A program made the position numbers and the translations under genes. The notes under the pieces were generated by a model that was not told where the DNA came from, did not search any database, and was given only the letters and a program-made list of their open reading frames with translations. Positions 1-8,326 of a DNA stretch of 14,194 nucleotides are shown piece after piece; position 1 is the first letter of the stretch, and each line of letters starts with the position of its first letter. Source of the stretch: Pseudobutyrivibrio sp. UBA3626 (GTDB lineage: Bacteria > Bacillota > Clostridia > Lachnospirales > Lachnospiraceae); NCBI GenBank assembly GCA_002373675.1, contig DFLF01000007.1:1-14194 (forward strand), given 5' to 3'.

Positions 1-56
1 CAATGCTTGCTCAAGCTAACCAATCAACACAAGGTGTACTTTCACTTCTTCAGTAA
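1..56 (+). CDS. fliC: Flagellin, C-terminal end (partial)
   Basis: Only the last 17 codons are inside the window, reading MLAQANQSTQGVLSLLQ and then TAA at 54-56. This is the highly conserved C-terminal D0 helix of bacterial flagellins, the structural subunit of the flagellar filament, which packs in the filament core. The reading frame is open to the left edge and the rest of the gene is outside. A strong terminator follows about 35 bases later, as expected for a highly expressed flagellin. Its position directly upstream of a run of glycan genes suggests those genes modify the filament. Identity as flagellin is secure from this tail; which paralogue it is cannot be told. Confidence 0.9.
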   Translation, partial: MLAQANQSTQGVLSLLQ

Positions 57-89
57 GGAAGTGTTATAGACTAAGACACATGATGTTTG

Positions 90-118
90 GAAGACCACAG
101 GAATGTGGTCTTCTTTTT
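90..118 (+). terminator. Rho-independent terminator after flagellin
   Basis: A perfect 10-base stem, GAAGACCACA at 90-99 and TGTGGTCTTC at 104-113, closes a GGAA tetraloop and is followed by five T residues at 114-118. It lies about 34 bases after the flagellin stop and should end most flagellin transcription, leaving the downstream operon to low read-through or its own promoter. Confidence 0.95.
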
Positions 119-185
119 ATATAAAATATACGACATATATGATAAAATATGAATATATGTTAATATCGGTTGGGAAGGGGATATA
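119..185 (+). promoter_or_regulatory. AT-rich leader with ribosome site, probable promoter region of the glycan operon
   Basis: This 67-base stretch lies between the flagellin terminator and the first glycan gene. It is almost pure A/T up to about 163, with several TATAAA/GATAAAAT-like boxes but no convincing matching -35 element, so the exact promoter is not resolved. A strong Shine-Dalgarno GAAGGGG sits at about 174-180, six to seven bases before the ATG at 186. The 9-mer TATCGGTTG at 164-172 is also found at 10694-10702, upstream of the ATP-grasp gene. Confidence 0.35.
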
Positions 186-1355
186 ATGAGAGTATTATTA
201 TATGATTGGAATCAAAATACAAGCTATTATTATAAACTGGATATCAGAGATACATTCGATGCATTAAATATTAAGTATGATGCGTTTGAATTTGACTTTG
301 AGAAAGATGATTTGGATGTATTATATGGTTTCTTTGATAAAATAACAAAAGAAACATATGATTTTTGCTTTTCTATAAATTACTTTCCGGAGATATCTAA
401 TAATTGTCATAGGATAAATCTAAAATATGTTTCATGGGGATATGATTGCCCGCTCAATGTGGTGGATATAGAAAAAACATTAGGAAATGCGTGTAATTAT
501 GTATTTTGTTTTGACAGAGTACAATGTCAGGGGTATCGCAATAAGGGATTTGATACAGTATACCATTTGCCTTTGGGAGTTAACGTAAAAAGGTATAAGA
601 ATATAAACTATGCCGGTAAAGATAAGAATAAATATAAGGCAGATATTTCATTTGTCGGCAGTTTATATGAAGGACAATATAATCCGGTAGCAGAAATATG
701 TGATTCATATACAAAGGGTTATCTGGAAGGAGTTATTAGTTCTCAACAGCAGCTCTATGGAGCATATGTTTTAAATGACGTAATAGATAATAATTTGATT
801 GAAGCAATTAATAAACATTTTAAGGAGTTACAAAGTGATACGGAGTTTGCCTTGTCAAAAGAACAGTTAGTCCATGTTATAGATCAAGAGACAAGCAGGA
901 GAGAAAGAATTATACTTCTTAATTTGCTGGGAAGAAGATATGATACGCATCTGTATTCATTCAAAGGATATAAAAAGCTTGACGGAGTTCATTGTCACGG
1001 AACAGTAGATTATTATGACGAAATGCCATATTTATTCAACGAATCGAGAATAAATCTTAATATGACGGTTAAAGGAATTCAAACAGGGGTTCCGCTTCGT
1101 GCAATGGATATAATGGCATCCGGTGGATTCTTGCTTTCAAATTATCAGGTAGAGTTGATGGAATACTTCGAATATGAGAAACATATGGTAGTGTATGAAA
1201 GCATGGCAGATGCCGTTGCAAAATGTGAGTATTATTTAAACCACGAAGATATTCGAAAGAGTATTGCTACCAATGCTCAAGAAAATATCTTTCTTAATCA
1301 CAGTATGGTGGACCGAATGAAACTTATATTAGAAACTGCGGGATTAAGCGCTTGA
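186..1355 (+). CDS. CgeB-like glycosyltransferase (DUF3880 / Glyco_trans_1_2 type)
   Basis: This is a 389-residue cytoplasmic protein with no signal peptide or membrane segment. The overall pattern fits the CgeB/DUF3880 class of GT-B glycosyltransferases, in which an N-terminal Rossmann-like half is followed by a C-terminal nucleotide-sugar-binding half. Recognisable blocks are VSWGYDCPLN in the N-half, YVFCFDRVQ and HLPLGVN near the middle, and the C-terminal signature GVPLRAMDIMASGGFLLSN at about 301-319, followed by a helical tail (NHEDIRKSIATNAQENIF). It probably transfers a sugar from a nucleotide donor during glycan assembly; donor and acceptor are not evident. It is the first gene after the flagellin terminator and is followed after 24 bases by the next glycan gene. 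Proteins of this class commonly occur beside flagellin genes in Clostridia, which supports a role in filament glycosylation. Confidence 0.85.
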   Translation: MRVLLYDWNQNTSYYYKLDIRDTFDALNIKYDAFEFDFEKDDLDVLYGFFDKITKETYDFCFSINYFPEISNNCHRINLKYVSWGYDCPLNVVDIEKTLGNACNYVFCFDRVQCQGYRNKGFDTVYHLPLGVNVKRYKNINYAGKDKNKYKADISFVGSLYEGQYNPVAEICDSYTKGYLEGVISSQQQLYGAYVLNDVIDNNLIEAINKHFKELQSDTEFALSKEQLVHVIDQETSRRERIILLNLLGRRYDTHLYSFKGYKKLDGVHCHGTVDYYDEMPYLFNESRINLNMTVKGIQTGVPLRAMDIMASGGFLLSNYQVELMEYFEYEKHMVVYESMADAVAKCEYYLNHEDIRKSIATNAQENIFLNHSMVDRMKLILETAGLSA

Positions 1356-1379
1356 GAAAAGAGAGGGATAATAGATTTA

Positions 1380-4349
1380 ATGAGTAAGATAAAACTATCT
1401 ATTTCAATATTGGTATCCAGAAATTATGAAGGCGTCAAGAGATGCCTTGATTCATTGCAACCTATTTTAAATCAGGTGTCATCAGAGTTGATTCTCACTG
1501 ATACGGGATGTGGCGAAGAAGTTCGTGGTCTTATAGAACAATATACTGATAATATAATTGATTTTGAGTGGATTAAAGATTTTTCTGCGGCTAGAAATGT
1601 TGGATTAAAAGCTGCAAAGGGTGAATGGTTCATGTATATGGATGATGACGAATGGTTTGAAGATGTAACGAAGATTGTTGATTTCTTTAATTCCGGGGAA
1701 TGTGACAGATATAATATTGCAACATATGTTATAAGAAATTATCTCGATATGAACGGTGACAAATATGGTGAACAAAATGCTGATAGAATAATTAAAATCA
1801 CGCCGGAGTTACATTTTGAACATAGAATTCATGAGGCATATACGGGTGTTGGTGTAGGAAATAAAAAGAAATTGAATACATATGCACATCATTATGGATA
1901 TGTATATAAAGATGAAGAAGAAAAAATATCTAAAATAAAACGAAACAGAGAATTATTGATCATGGAGTGCCGGGACTTTCCTGACGATATGAGGATGAGG
2001 TATCATCTTGTAAAAGATTATTGTCGAAGTAATGAATACGATGAAGCAATTAAGACTGCACTTCAAGGAATAAAGAAAAAAAGTGACTCGGAGTATTGGG
2101 ATGCATTACATACGGAGATATTAAGTTGCTGTCAATATAAAAAGGATTGGGATAGTCTTATTAAATATGGAGAAGATTTTTTGAAAGACAATCTTTTTCC
2201 AACTGATGAGTTCGGGGTTAAACAATATTTAATTTGTGCTTATTGGAGCAAAAAGAAGTATTGCGAGGTATGCGGTATTGCATCAAAAACAATATCGACG
2301 TATATAGATTACAAGAAAAACCCTGCAAAATACGATCCTAATCAATTAATGAGAGATGAATTCTGGCAGGAAGAAAACATCTGTAAAATGTTTTTGTTTA
2401 TTATTGATAGCGCAATCGCGACAAAGGATAGAGAAATAATTGAAAAGCTATTAAACCATAATATAAGAGAAGAACTTCTTAAGATTGCTAATAATGAGAC
2501 ATACAAAACTTGGGCAATTCAGATGATGAGCGCCACATGTCAAGATGAAGAGCAGTTAGAATTATGGGAAAAGCTTCCAATTTCAAATGGTATTGATCTA
2601 GATATTATGATCAATGTTCCGGAAATAGAGTTTGAGAGATTACAGTTTGAGCCAGAATTTTTCGAGCCTGAAATGAGAGATGGATTCTACATTGAACCTC
2701 TTATAAAAAATGCATGGGCGGCGCAGCTTCAGACGCTATCAATGTTTGATAAAATATGTGAAGCTAATAATTTAAAATATAGCTTAGACTGGGGAACATT
2801 GCTTGGCGCTATAAGACATAAGGGGTTTATACCATGGGATGATGATTTGGATGTGTGTATGCCAAGAGAGGATCTTATGAGATTCTATAAGATAATCCAA
2901 TATTACCCACAACTAGAATGTCTTAATCCTTATAATACGCCGGACCTTGGTATTCACGCTTCGCGATTGATGTTATCTAGGGATTTTACTGTTGATAGGG
3001 ACAGGATTAAAGATTTTCATGGATTTCCATTTCCTGTTGGAATTGATATATTCAACGTAGATTATGTTCCTCGAGACAAAGTAAAAGAAGAAGAGCAGAT
3101 TGAGCTTATGGAAAAAGTGAATTACTCTGCTAATCTTACAATTCTTATTGATGAGCATGATGAGAAAGAGGAGGAATATAAGAAGGCATATAAGAAATTC
3201 GTTAGAGAGATAAAGGAATTAACAGATATAGAGTTTACGAACGAAGATCCGGATTTATACGAACTAACCGTTCTGTATGATGAGATTCAAAGCACATATA
3301 ATGAGGAGGACGCTGATTATATATCGGAGCTTCCTAATATTATGATTGGAAGAGAATATTATCTTCCTAAAGATACATATGATAATTTGATAAGGGTTTC
3401 TTTCGAGAATCTTATGGTACCGGTGCCTAAGAATTATGATGAAGTGCTTAAGATTAAATATGGTGATGATTATATGAAGCCGGAGTATGTAGGTGGAGGT
3501 CATGGGTATCCATTTTACGATGAGCAGATAGAGGATGTTATGAATTCAATGGGCTCAAATTCTTTTGATGAGACTAAAGCACACATTGAGAAGCTTTCCA
3601 GTGAATACTATAGAAATTTCTTGAATAGAACATTAGATTCAACAGGACATTTTGAAGATGATATCCTAGATAGAAATGATAATAGAATTAGAGCAGCTTT
3701 ACTTGAAGTATTAGATGAGATAGATAGATTATGTAGGAATCATAATATAGAATATTTCTTTGTTAATGAAACAAAAGATGAAATAGAGGATATTAAAGCG
3801 TTAAATAGCGATTCTTTGGATATCCATATTGCAATGAATCGAATTGATTATATGAATTTTCAACAGATTCTTCAAGAAGAATTAGGCGTATGGTTTGATT
3901 ATAGAAGTATCTATTCTAACGCTGACCATACGGACATGAGAACGTATATTATTACAGATGCGTATGAAACGAATGAAGGCGAGTATGAGAAGAGATTCTT
4001 TGGATGTAATGATATTGTTGGAATTGATATTGCATCAATAGATTATGTTAATGATGATAATGCGGTAGAAGAATTGAAGAAGAACGTTATAGAACAATTG
4101 TTAACGATTTCTGCAAGTATGCCTACGAATCCGCCTTATGATGAAAGTATAATTGCAGTAGTAAAAGAATGGGAAGATTTGCTTCACGTTGGCATTAATA
4201 TTGAAGGAAATCTCGCAAATGAATTTGTCAAGGCGGCTGATAGTGTTGCGATGTCTGATGCAAATAGTTCATATAATAGAGTGAGAGTTTCAGCCGATAT
4301 AGGAGATGATAATTATAAAATATTTGAAAAGTCTGAATTTGATTTATAG
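1380..4349 (+). CDS. Fusion: GT2 glycosyltransferase, helical repeats, LicD domain, degenerate LicD domain
   Basis: This is an unusually long 989-residue multidomain protein. Residues about 5-200 form a family-2 GT-A glycosyltransferase of the SunS/TPR-associated type, with DTGCGEE at 41-47 (normally DTGSTD) and the metal-binding DDDE at 88-91 in YMDDDEW. Residues about 195-425 are helix-rich and TPR-like. From 428 (FEPEMRDGF) to about 720 there is an intact LicD nucleotidyltransferase-fold domain with GTLLGAIRHKG at 472-482 and PWDDDLD at 485-491; in the family this module transfers phosphocholine-like groups from CDP donors. Residues about 772-989 align with the stand-alone LicD at 7340, but the GTLLG and WDDDLD motifs are lost (the latter reads DSLDIH at about 811-816), so this half should be inactive. 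A GAGAGGG site lies a little far (12 bases) from the ATG. It probably adds a sugar and then a phospho-substituent to the same glycan. Confidence 0.88.
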   Translation: MSKIKLSISILVSRNYEGVKRCLDSLQPILNQVSSELILTDTGCGEEVRGLIEQYTDNIIDFEWIKDFSAARNVGLKAAKGEWFMYMDDDEWFEDVTKIVDFFNSGECDRYNIATYVIRNYLDMNGDKYGEQNADRIIKITPELHFEHRIHEAYTGVGVGNKKKLNTYAHHYGYVYKDEEEKISKIKRNRELLIMECRDFPDDMRMRYHLVKDYCRSNEYDEAIKTALQGIKKKSDSEYWDALHTEILSCCQYKKDWDSLIKYGEDFLKDNLFPTDEFGVKQYLICAYWSKKKYCEVCGIASKTISTYIDYKKNPAKYDPNQLMRDEFWQEENICKMFLFIIDSAIATKDREIIEKLLNHNIREELLKIANNETYKTWAIQMMSATCQDEEQLELWEKLPISNGIDLDIMINVPEIEFERLQFEPEFFEPEMRDGFYIEPLIKNAWAAQLQTLSMFDKICEANNLKYSLDWGTLLGAIRHKGFIPWDDDLDVCMPREDLMRFYKIIQYYPQLECLNPYNTPDLGIHASRLMLSRDFTVDRDRIKDFHGFPFPVGIDIFNVDYVPRDKVKEEEQIELMEKVNYSANLTILIDEHDEKEEEYKKAYKKFVREIKELTDIEFTNEDPDLYELTVLYDEIQSTYNEEDADYISELPNIMIGREYYLPKDTYDNLIRVSFENLMVPVPKNYDEVLKIKYGDDYMKPEYVGGGHGYPFYDEQIEDVMNSMGSNSFDETKAHIEKLSSEYYRNFLNRTLDSTGHFEDDILDRNDNRIRAALLEVLDEIDRLCRNHNIEYFFVNETKDEIEDIKALNSDSLDIHIAMNRIDYMNFQQILQEELGVWFDYRSIYSNADHTDMRTYIITDAYETNEGEYEKRFFGCNDIVGIDIASIDYVNDDNAVEELKKNVIEQLLTISASMPTNPPYDESIIAVVKEWEDLLHVGINIEGNLANEFVKAADSVAMSDANSSYNRVRVSADIGDDNYKIFEKSEFDL

Positions 4350-4358
4350 GAGAAAAGC

Positions 4359-6176
4359 ATGTTAGATTTTGATTTGAAATATTTTGAAGAAGAGACAAGG
4401 GATGGATTCACGATTCCTGCATTTATGAAGCATGCGTGGGCTTCTCAGTTAGAGCTTCTTAACAAAGTAGATATTATATGTGAAGAAAACGATATACCTT
4501 ATTTTGCAGATTACGGAACTCTTCTTGGAACCATCCGACACAAAGGATATATTCCCTGGGATGATGATATTGATTTATGTATGATGAGACATGATCTGGA
4601 GAGATTCTGTGAGGTTGTTGACAATTATGATGGAATACTAATTCACACATGTTATAACGCACCGGATCATGGATTTCATGCAGCACGTGTAATGAATTCA
4701 ACAATGTTTACGGTAGAGAGAGATGTATACAAGGAATATCATGGCTTTCCGTTTCCGGTGGGACTTGATATATTTACTCTTGATTATGTGCCGAGAGAAA
4801 AAGAATTTGAAAAGGAGCAGATAGAGGCACTTAAAGTTTGTTCAACTGCGTTTCATTCAAAAGAATGGCTAGACAAACATACTCCCGTAGATAAAGAGTA
4901 CGTCCAACAATTTGCTGAATATAAGACGGCGGTAAAATGGTTAGAAAAAAACTGCGGTATGGAGTTTAGTGATGAGAATCCATCGCAGCAAGAAATACTT
5001 ATACTGAATGAAGAGATTGGCGGATTGTATGGAGATGAGGAATCTGACTATATCACACAATTTGCGTGTTTGTGTGTGGGTTGGGATTACTATATTCCTA
5101 AAGATGCTTATTCATCTTCTATAAGGATGCCGTTTGAGAATACAACAGTGCCTGTTCCGGTGGGTTATGACTTGCTTTTACGTAAAAAATATGGCGATGA
5201 ATACATGACACCAATACAAGCCGATAGCGGTCATGACTATCCGTTTTATAATACATTCATAAGGGCAATATTTGATGAAAGAAAGCATAAGACTTTTGAA
5301 GGGGCTTGTGAATATATTGAGAATATTTCAAGTAGATATTATATTAAATTCAGGAACAAAACGACAGAGACTTCACTAGATATTGACGAGGATTTCTTTA
5401 AGGAAGAAGTAGTTGAAGATAAGAAGATTACTGAAGAAGAAAAGAGAAAGATTGCCGCGCAGTGCGAGGTATTAGAAGAGTTTAAGAGACTATGTAAGAT
5501 TACTAATACTACTTATTATGCAATTGATGATACTCTTACGCAGGCTATAACAGAAGATAAATATTTGTGTGATGATTCTAATATTCATGTAGCTATAAAA
5601 AGAGAAGAACTAAATAATTTCTTGCTATCGCTAGGGCAAGAATTAGATCCATGGTTTAATTACTCATGTCTTTATTCTAGCGAGAAACATGAAGATATGA
5701 GAATCTTCATATGGTCAGATAATTATATGTGTGGTGAAGAAGAGTTTAGTCAGAGATTTCACGGGTATAAGGATAGAGCAACTATTGATATATCTATTAT
5801 AGATCTGGTAACTCCGGATGCTTCCAAAGATGAAGTGCGAAAGATGTTAATAGAGAATCTGATTACAACATCAAGAAGCATGCCAAGTAAGCCACCATAT
5901 TCTGATGAGGTAATGGGAATTGTCAATGAGTGGAAGCGTATAGCTGATGTGACAGTTAATACTGAGCTGAACTTGAGGCGTGAATTCTTAAGAGCAGCAG
6001 ATAATATTGGTGGTGCAGTAGCTGATGAAAATGTTACTAGGGTTAGAATCACGGCCGATATACAGGATGGCAAGATTACAGAATATGATAGAGAATGTTT
6101 TGATGATGTTCTTGAGAAAGATTACTATGCAACAACAATTAATGTGCCATGTGGTTATGATAAAATGATGGATTAG
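4359..6176 (+). CDS. Tandem LicD protein: intact LicD domain plus degenerate LicD domain
   Basis: This is a 605-residue soluble protein. Residues 1 to about 320 are an intact LicD domain with YGTLLGTIRHKG at 52-63 and PWDDDID at 66-72, and a conserved end block YGDEYMTP...HDYPFY. Residues about 365-605 are a second LicD copy that aligns without gaps over the catalytic region but has lost it: GTLLG becomes DTLTQ (391-395), RHKG becomes TEDK, and WDDDID becomes DDSNIH (405-410). This copy stops just after VPCGYDKMMD, before the YGDDYM block that ends intact domains. The architecture matches the C-terminal half of the preceding fusion protein. The gene starts six bases after AGGAG (4348-4352), which overlaps the previous stop, indicating translational coupling. 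The intact half probably transfers a phospho-substituent from a CDP donor; the degenerate half may bind acceptor, donor or a partner. Confidence 0.87.
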   Translation: MLDFDLKYFEEETRDGFTIPAFMKHAWASQLELLNKVDIICEENDIPYFADYGTLLGTIRHKGYIPWDDDIDLCMMRHDLERFCEVVDNYDGILIHTCYNAPDHGFHAARVMNSTMFTVERDVYKEYHGFPFPVGLDIFTLDYVPREKEFEKEQIEALKVCSTAFHSKEWLDKHTPVDKEYVQQFAEYKTAVKWLEKNCGMEFSDENPSQQEILILNEEIGGLYGDEESDYITQFACLCVGWDYYIPKDAYSSSIRMPFENTTVPVPVGYDLLLRKKYGDEYMTPIQADSGHDYPFYNTFIRAIFDERKHKTFEGACEYIENISSRYYIKFRNKTTETSLDIDEDFFKEEVVEDKKITEEEKRKIAAQCEVLEEFKRLCKITNTTYYAIDDTLTQAITEDKYLCDDSNIHVAIKREELNNFLLSLGQELDPWFNYSCLYSSEKHEDMRIFIWSDNYMCGEEEFSQRFHGYKDRATIDISIIDLVTPDASKDEVRKMLIENLITTSRSMPSKPPYSDEVMGIVNEWKRIADVTVNTELNLRREFLRAADNIGGAVADENVTRVRITADIQDGKITEYDRECFDDVLEKDYYATTINVPCGYDKMMD

Positions 6177-6223
6177 TAATTGTCTCATGAGAGCAATGTA
6201 GACTTTTGTGATGGAGAAAATAT

Positions 6224-7270
6224 ATGTCGGATATTGAAAGACAACTTGATGTAATTAATAGAATACTTAACGCAACAGATGAAGAGATTCATGATATGAA
6301 TTTCATGACTAGCACCATTAAGGAGTATGGAGTGACGCCCCTTGCATGGCTAATGGAACTTGATGATACAGCTAATTATACTGAGAATGGGATGATTCAG
6401 GTTCCAGGAGAATTTGCAACCTTTTGCCATTATCTTATAGATATGAAAATTGAATCCGCCATTGAGGTAGGTGTGTACAGAGGAAGAAGTTCTTACTTTA
6501 TGTGCGCTGTTCTCTATAGGAACAATCCTGACCTTATTTATGATATGGTTGATATTGAAGATTATCTTGATGGATATGATGATTTTCGTAGAATACTTCC
6601 TTGTCTGAATAAATGTATTCCTAATACGTCAGATGATTTTACTGGTAAGAGTTATGACTTTGTATTCATTGACGCAGACCATGGATATGATGGGGCTATA
6701 AATGATTATCTTAATGTTGGTAGATTCGCGAAGAAACTAGTGTGCTTTCATGATATTTTTGCTCATGAATATGACACATGTAATGGAGGAATCGTACGAT
6801 GCTGGGAAGAAGTAGGAGCTCTTACGCCTAATCATCCTAAGATGGTATTTTCTGAGTTTCCTAATCGCTGGATGGGTATAGGTGTTGTTATTAATGAGAA
6901 CTCTTCTGGTACTATTGGTAGTGAGGGCGACTACGAGCAAATTCAGGAAAATGTTAAGAAGTTTCTTGAAGAGATAGATGGTAAGGATAATATATATGTA
7001 TATGGTGCAAGAAATGACAGTAGAAGGATGTATGATGCATTAAAGAAAAAAGGCATTAAAGTACAGGGCCTGGTTATATGTGATGAGGCAGAGAATCCTG
7101 AGCAGGTGACGGATTATAATGTGGTCCTGATGGAAGATATTATAGATATAAGTGTTACAGTTGTTATGTGCTTTAGAGAAAGCTTAAGAGAGTATCCAAT
7201 GCAGCAACTGAAGAATTATAATAATGTTAGTGTGGTTGTAACAGCCGATAAGACGGCGGCATTTATGTAG
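6224..7270 (+). CDS. Class I SAM-dependent methyltransferase (Methyltransf_24 type) with extra C-terminal Rossmann-like domain
   Basis: This is a 348-residue cytoplasmic protein. The first part carries a class I methyltransferase core: motif I AIEVGVYRGRSSYF around 79-92 for SAM binding, then FVFIDADHGYDGAINDYL around 147-164 and the metal-type block VCFHDIFAHEY, typical of the Methyltransf_24/CmcI-like group. Residues about 255-348 form a second small domain starting NIYVYGARNDSRRMYDALKKKG, with a glycine-poor Rossmann-like turn (YGARNDSRR at 260-268). Similar add-on domains occur on sugar-tailoring methyltransferases. It probably O- or N-methylates a sugar of the glycan made by this operon. 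The ATG is preceded by GGAG (6213-6216) at seven bases. The substrate is not visible in sequence. Acting on a protein residue instead is possible but less likely in this context. Confidence 0.8.
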   Translation: MSDIERQLDVINRILNATDEEIHDMNFMTSTIKEYGVTPLAWLMELDDTANYTENGMIQVPGEFATFCHYLIDMKIESAIEVGVYRGRSSYFMCAVLYRNNPDLIYDMVDIEDYLDGYDDFRRILPCLNKCIPNTSDDFTGKSYDFVFIDADHGYDGAINDYLNVGRFAKKLVCFHDIFAHEYDTCNGGIVRCWEEVGALTPNHPKMVFSEFPNRWMGIGVVINENSSGTIGSEGDYEQIQENVKKFLEEIDGKDNIYVYGARNDSRRMYDALKKKGIKVQGLVICDEAENPEQVTDYNVVLMEDIIDISVTVVMCFRESLREYPMQQLKNYNNVSVVVTADKTAAFM

Positions 7271-7327
7271 ATAAAGTACGTCGGTGCCGTGGCAAGAATG
7301 ACATTGTCATGTATGTATGATAGCTAT

Positions 7328-7333
7328 AAGGTG
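7328..7333 (+). promoter_or_regulatory. Ribosome binding site that fixes the start of the stand-alone LicD gene
   Basis: AAGGTG lies six bases before the ATG at 7340. The frame is also open to a GTG at 7289, but that codon has no Shine-Dalgarno, and the peptide begun at 7340 (MLVFSNNYFEEETREGF) lines up residue for residue with the start of the tandem LicD protein (MLDFDLKYFEEETRDGF). Confidence 0.75.
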
Positions 7334-7339
7334 TGGTAT

Positions 7340-8317
7340 ATGTTGGTATTTTCTAATAATTATTTTGAAGAAGAGACAAGAGAAGGATTTGTAGTATCTA
7401 AGATGATGAAGCGTGCATGGGCTGCACAACTTGAAGTCTTAGAAGAGATTAAGAGAGTATGTAAGGAACTCGATATACAGTATTTTGCTGACTGGGGGAC
7501 TATGCTTGGTGCAGTAAGACATAATGGGTATATTCCATGGGATGATGACCTTGATATTGGAATGCTTCGTAAGGACTATATGAGATTCTTAGAAGAAGCT
7601 CCAAATTATCTTGACAAGTGGTTTGAGCTTAAGAGTGTATATAATGATCCAACAGATGATATTGTTAAGGCTCGAGTAATTAATGAGAGGCATATTAATT
7701 TCGAGCCAGAGTTTCTAGCAAGATTCCATAATTGTCCGTATGTAGTTGGAGTAGATATATTCCCTGTTGATAACATTCCTTCTGACAAGGGCGAGCTAGA
7801 CTCTATGGTTGATACGTTGAAATTCTTACTTAAGGTTGAAGCGAGTATTCCAGATGAAGATCCATATGATGATGACGTAATGGACTTGATGAAACAAATT
7901 GAGAACACATTAGGAATTGAGATTGATTATAACAATAGGTTGCGTCATGAGGTTAAGAAAGCATTCGATATTGTATCCACAAGATATATGAATGAAAATA
8001 CGTCAGAAGTAAGTTGTATGCTGGCGCTTGCAATTGATTGGGACTACTATCATTGTAACAGGTCATGGTATGATGAATACATAGAGATGAAGTTCGAGAA
8101 TACAACAATACCTGTTCCGATAGGCTACGAGAATCTGTTGCGATTTAATTATGGCGACGATTATATGACACCGAAGAATGTGGGAGCATCTCATGATTAT
8201 CCATTTTACAGAGAGCAAAGAGATTCATTTAAAGAGGTAATGGAGAGAGAGTTCAATACTGTTATTAGTGATGAGATGATGGATGAATTAATAGAGATGA
8301 AGATACAGGGAGTTTAG
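7340..8317 (+). CDS. LicD family phosphotransferase (single domain)
   Basis: This is a 325-residue single-domain LicD protein of the nucleotidyltransferase fold. The catalytic blocks WGTMLGAVRHNG (52-63) and IPWDDDLDIGM (65-75) are intact, as is the end block NYGDDYMTP...HDYPFY. In the family, LicD proteins move phosphocholine or related groups from CDP-linked donors to glycans. Its central part (VEASIPDEDPYDDDV and the following LGIEIDYNNRLRHEV helix) resembles the degenerate C-terminal halves of the two upstream LicD proteins more than their active halves, so it is the likely ancestor type of those pseudo-domains. The start is chosen at 7340 because of its ribosome site and alignment with the paralogue. 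The next gene follows after nine bases with AGGAG overlapping this stop codon, so the two are probably translated together; that neighbour makes a cytidylyltransferase, fitting use of a CDP donor. Confidence 0.9.
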   Translation: MLVFSNNYFEEETREGFVVSKMMKRAWAAQLEVLEEIKRVCKELDIQYFADWGTMLGAVRHNGYIPWDDDLDIGMLRKDYMRFLEEAPNYLDKWFELKSVYNDPTDDIVKARVINERHINFEPEFLARFHNCPYVVGVDIFPVDNIPSDKGELDSMVDTLKFLLKVEASIPDEDPYDDDVMDLMKQIENTLGIEIDYNNRLRHEVKKAFDIVSTRYMNENTSEVSCMLALAIDWDYYHCNRSWYDEYIEMKFENTTIPVPIGYENLLRFNYGDDYMTPKNVGASHDYPFYREQRDSFKEVMEREFNTVISDEMMDELIEMKIQGV

Positions 8318-8326
8318 GAGAATGTT

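Noticed and set aside
122..145. Sigma-28-like TAAA-N15-GATAA before the first glycan gene
   Set aside because: In the consensus the N15 spacer ends before GCCGATAA; here it ends at GATAA itself, so the spacing is three bases short and GCC is absent.
2973..3503. Minus-strand open frames inside the large fusion gene
   Set aside because: They are shadows of the well-supported coding frame with its conserved LicD motifs, with low-complexity Ile/Phe-rich translations and no family resemblance.
5463..6173. Frameshift or sequencing error explaining the degenerate LicD halves
   Set aside because: Both degenerate halves keep an open frame and gapless or near-gapless alignment through the altered catalytic region, and two separate genes show the same His substitution, so these are real substitutions.
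7298..7310. Palindrome ATGACA-T-TGTCAT between the methyltransferase and LicD genes
   Set aside because: It is a perfect 6-base dyad but has no loop large enough for a hairpin, no T-run and no second copy in the window, so there is no support for a regulatory role.
7289..7339. Upstream GTG start adding 17 residues to the stand-alone LicD protein
   Set aside because: There is no Shine-Dalgarno before the GTG, and the paralogous protein begins at the position equivalent to the ATG at 7340, which has AAGGTG at the right distance.
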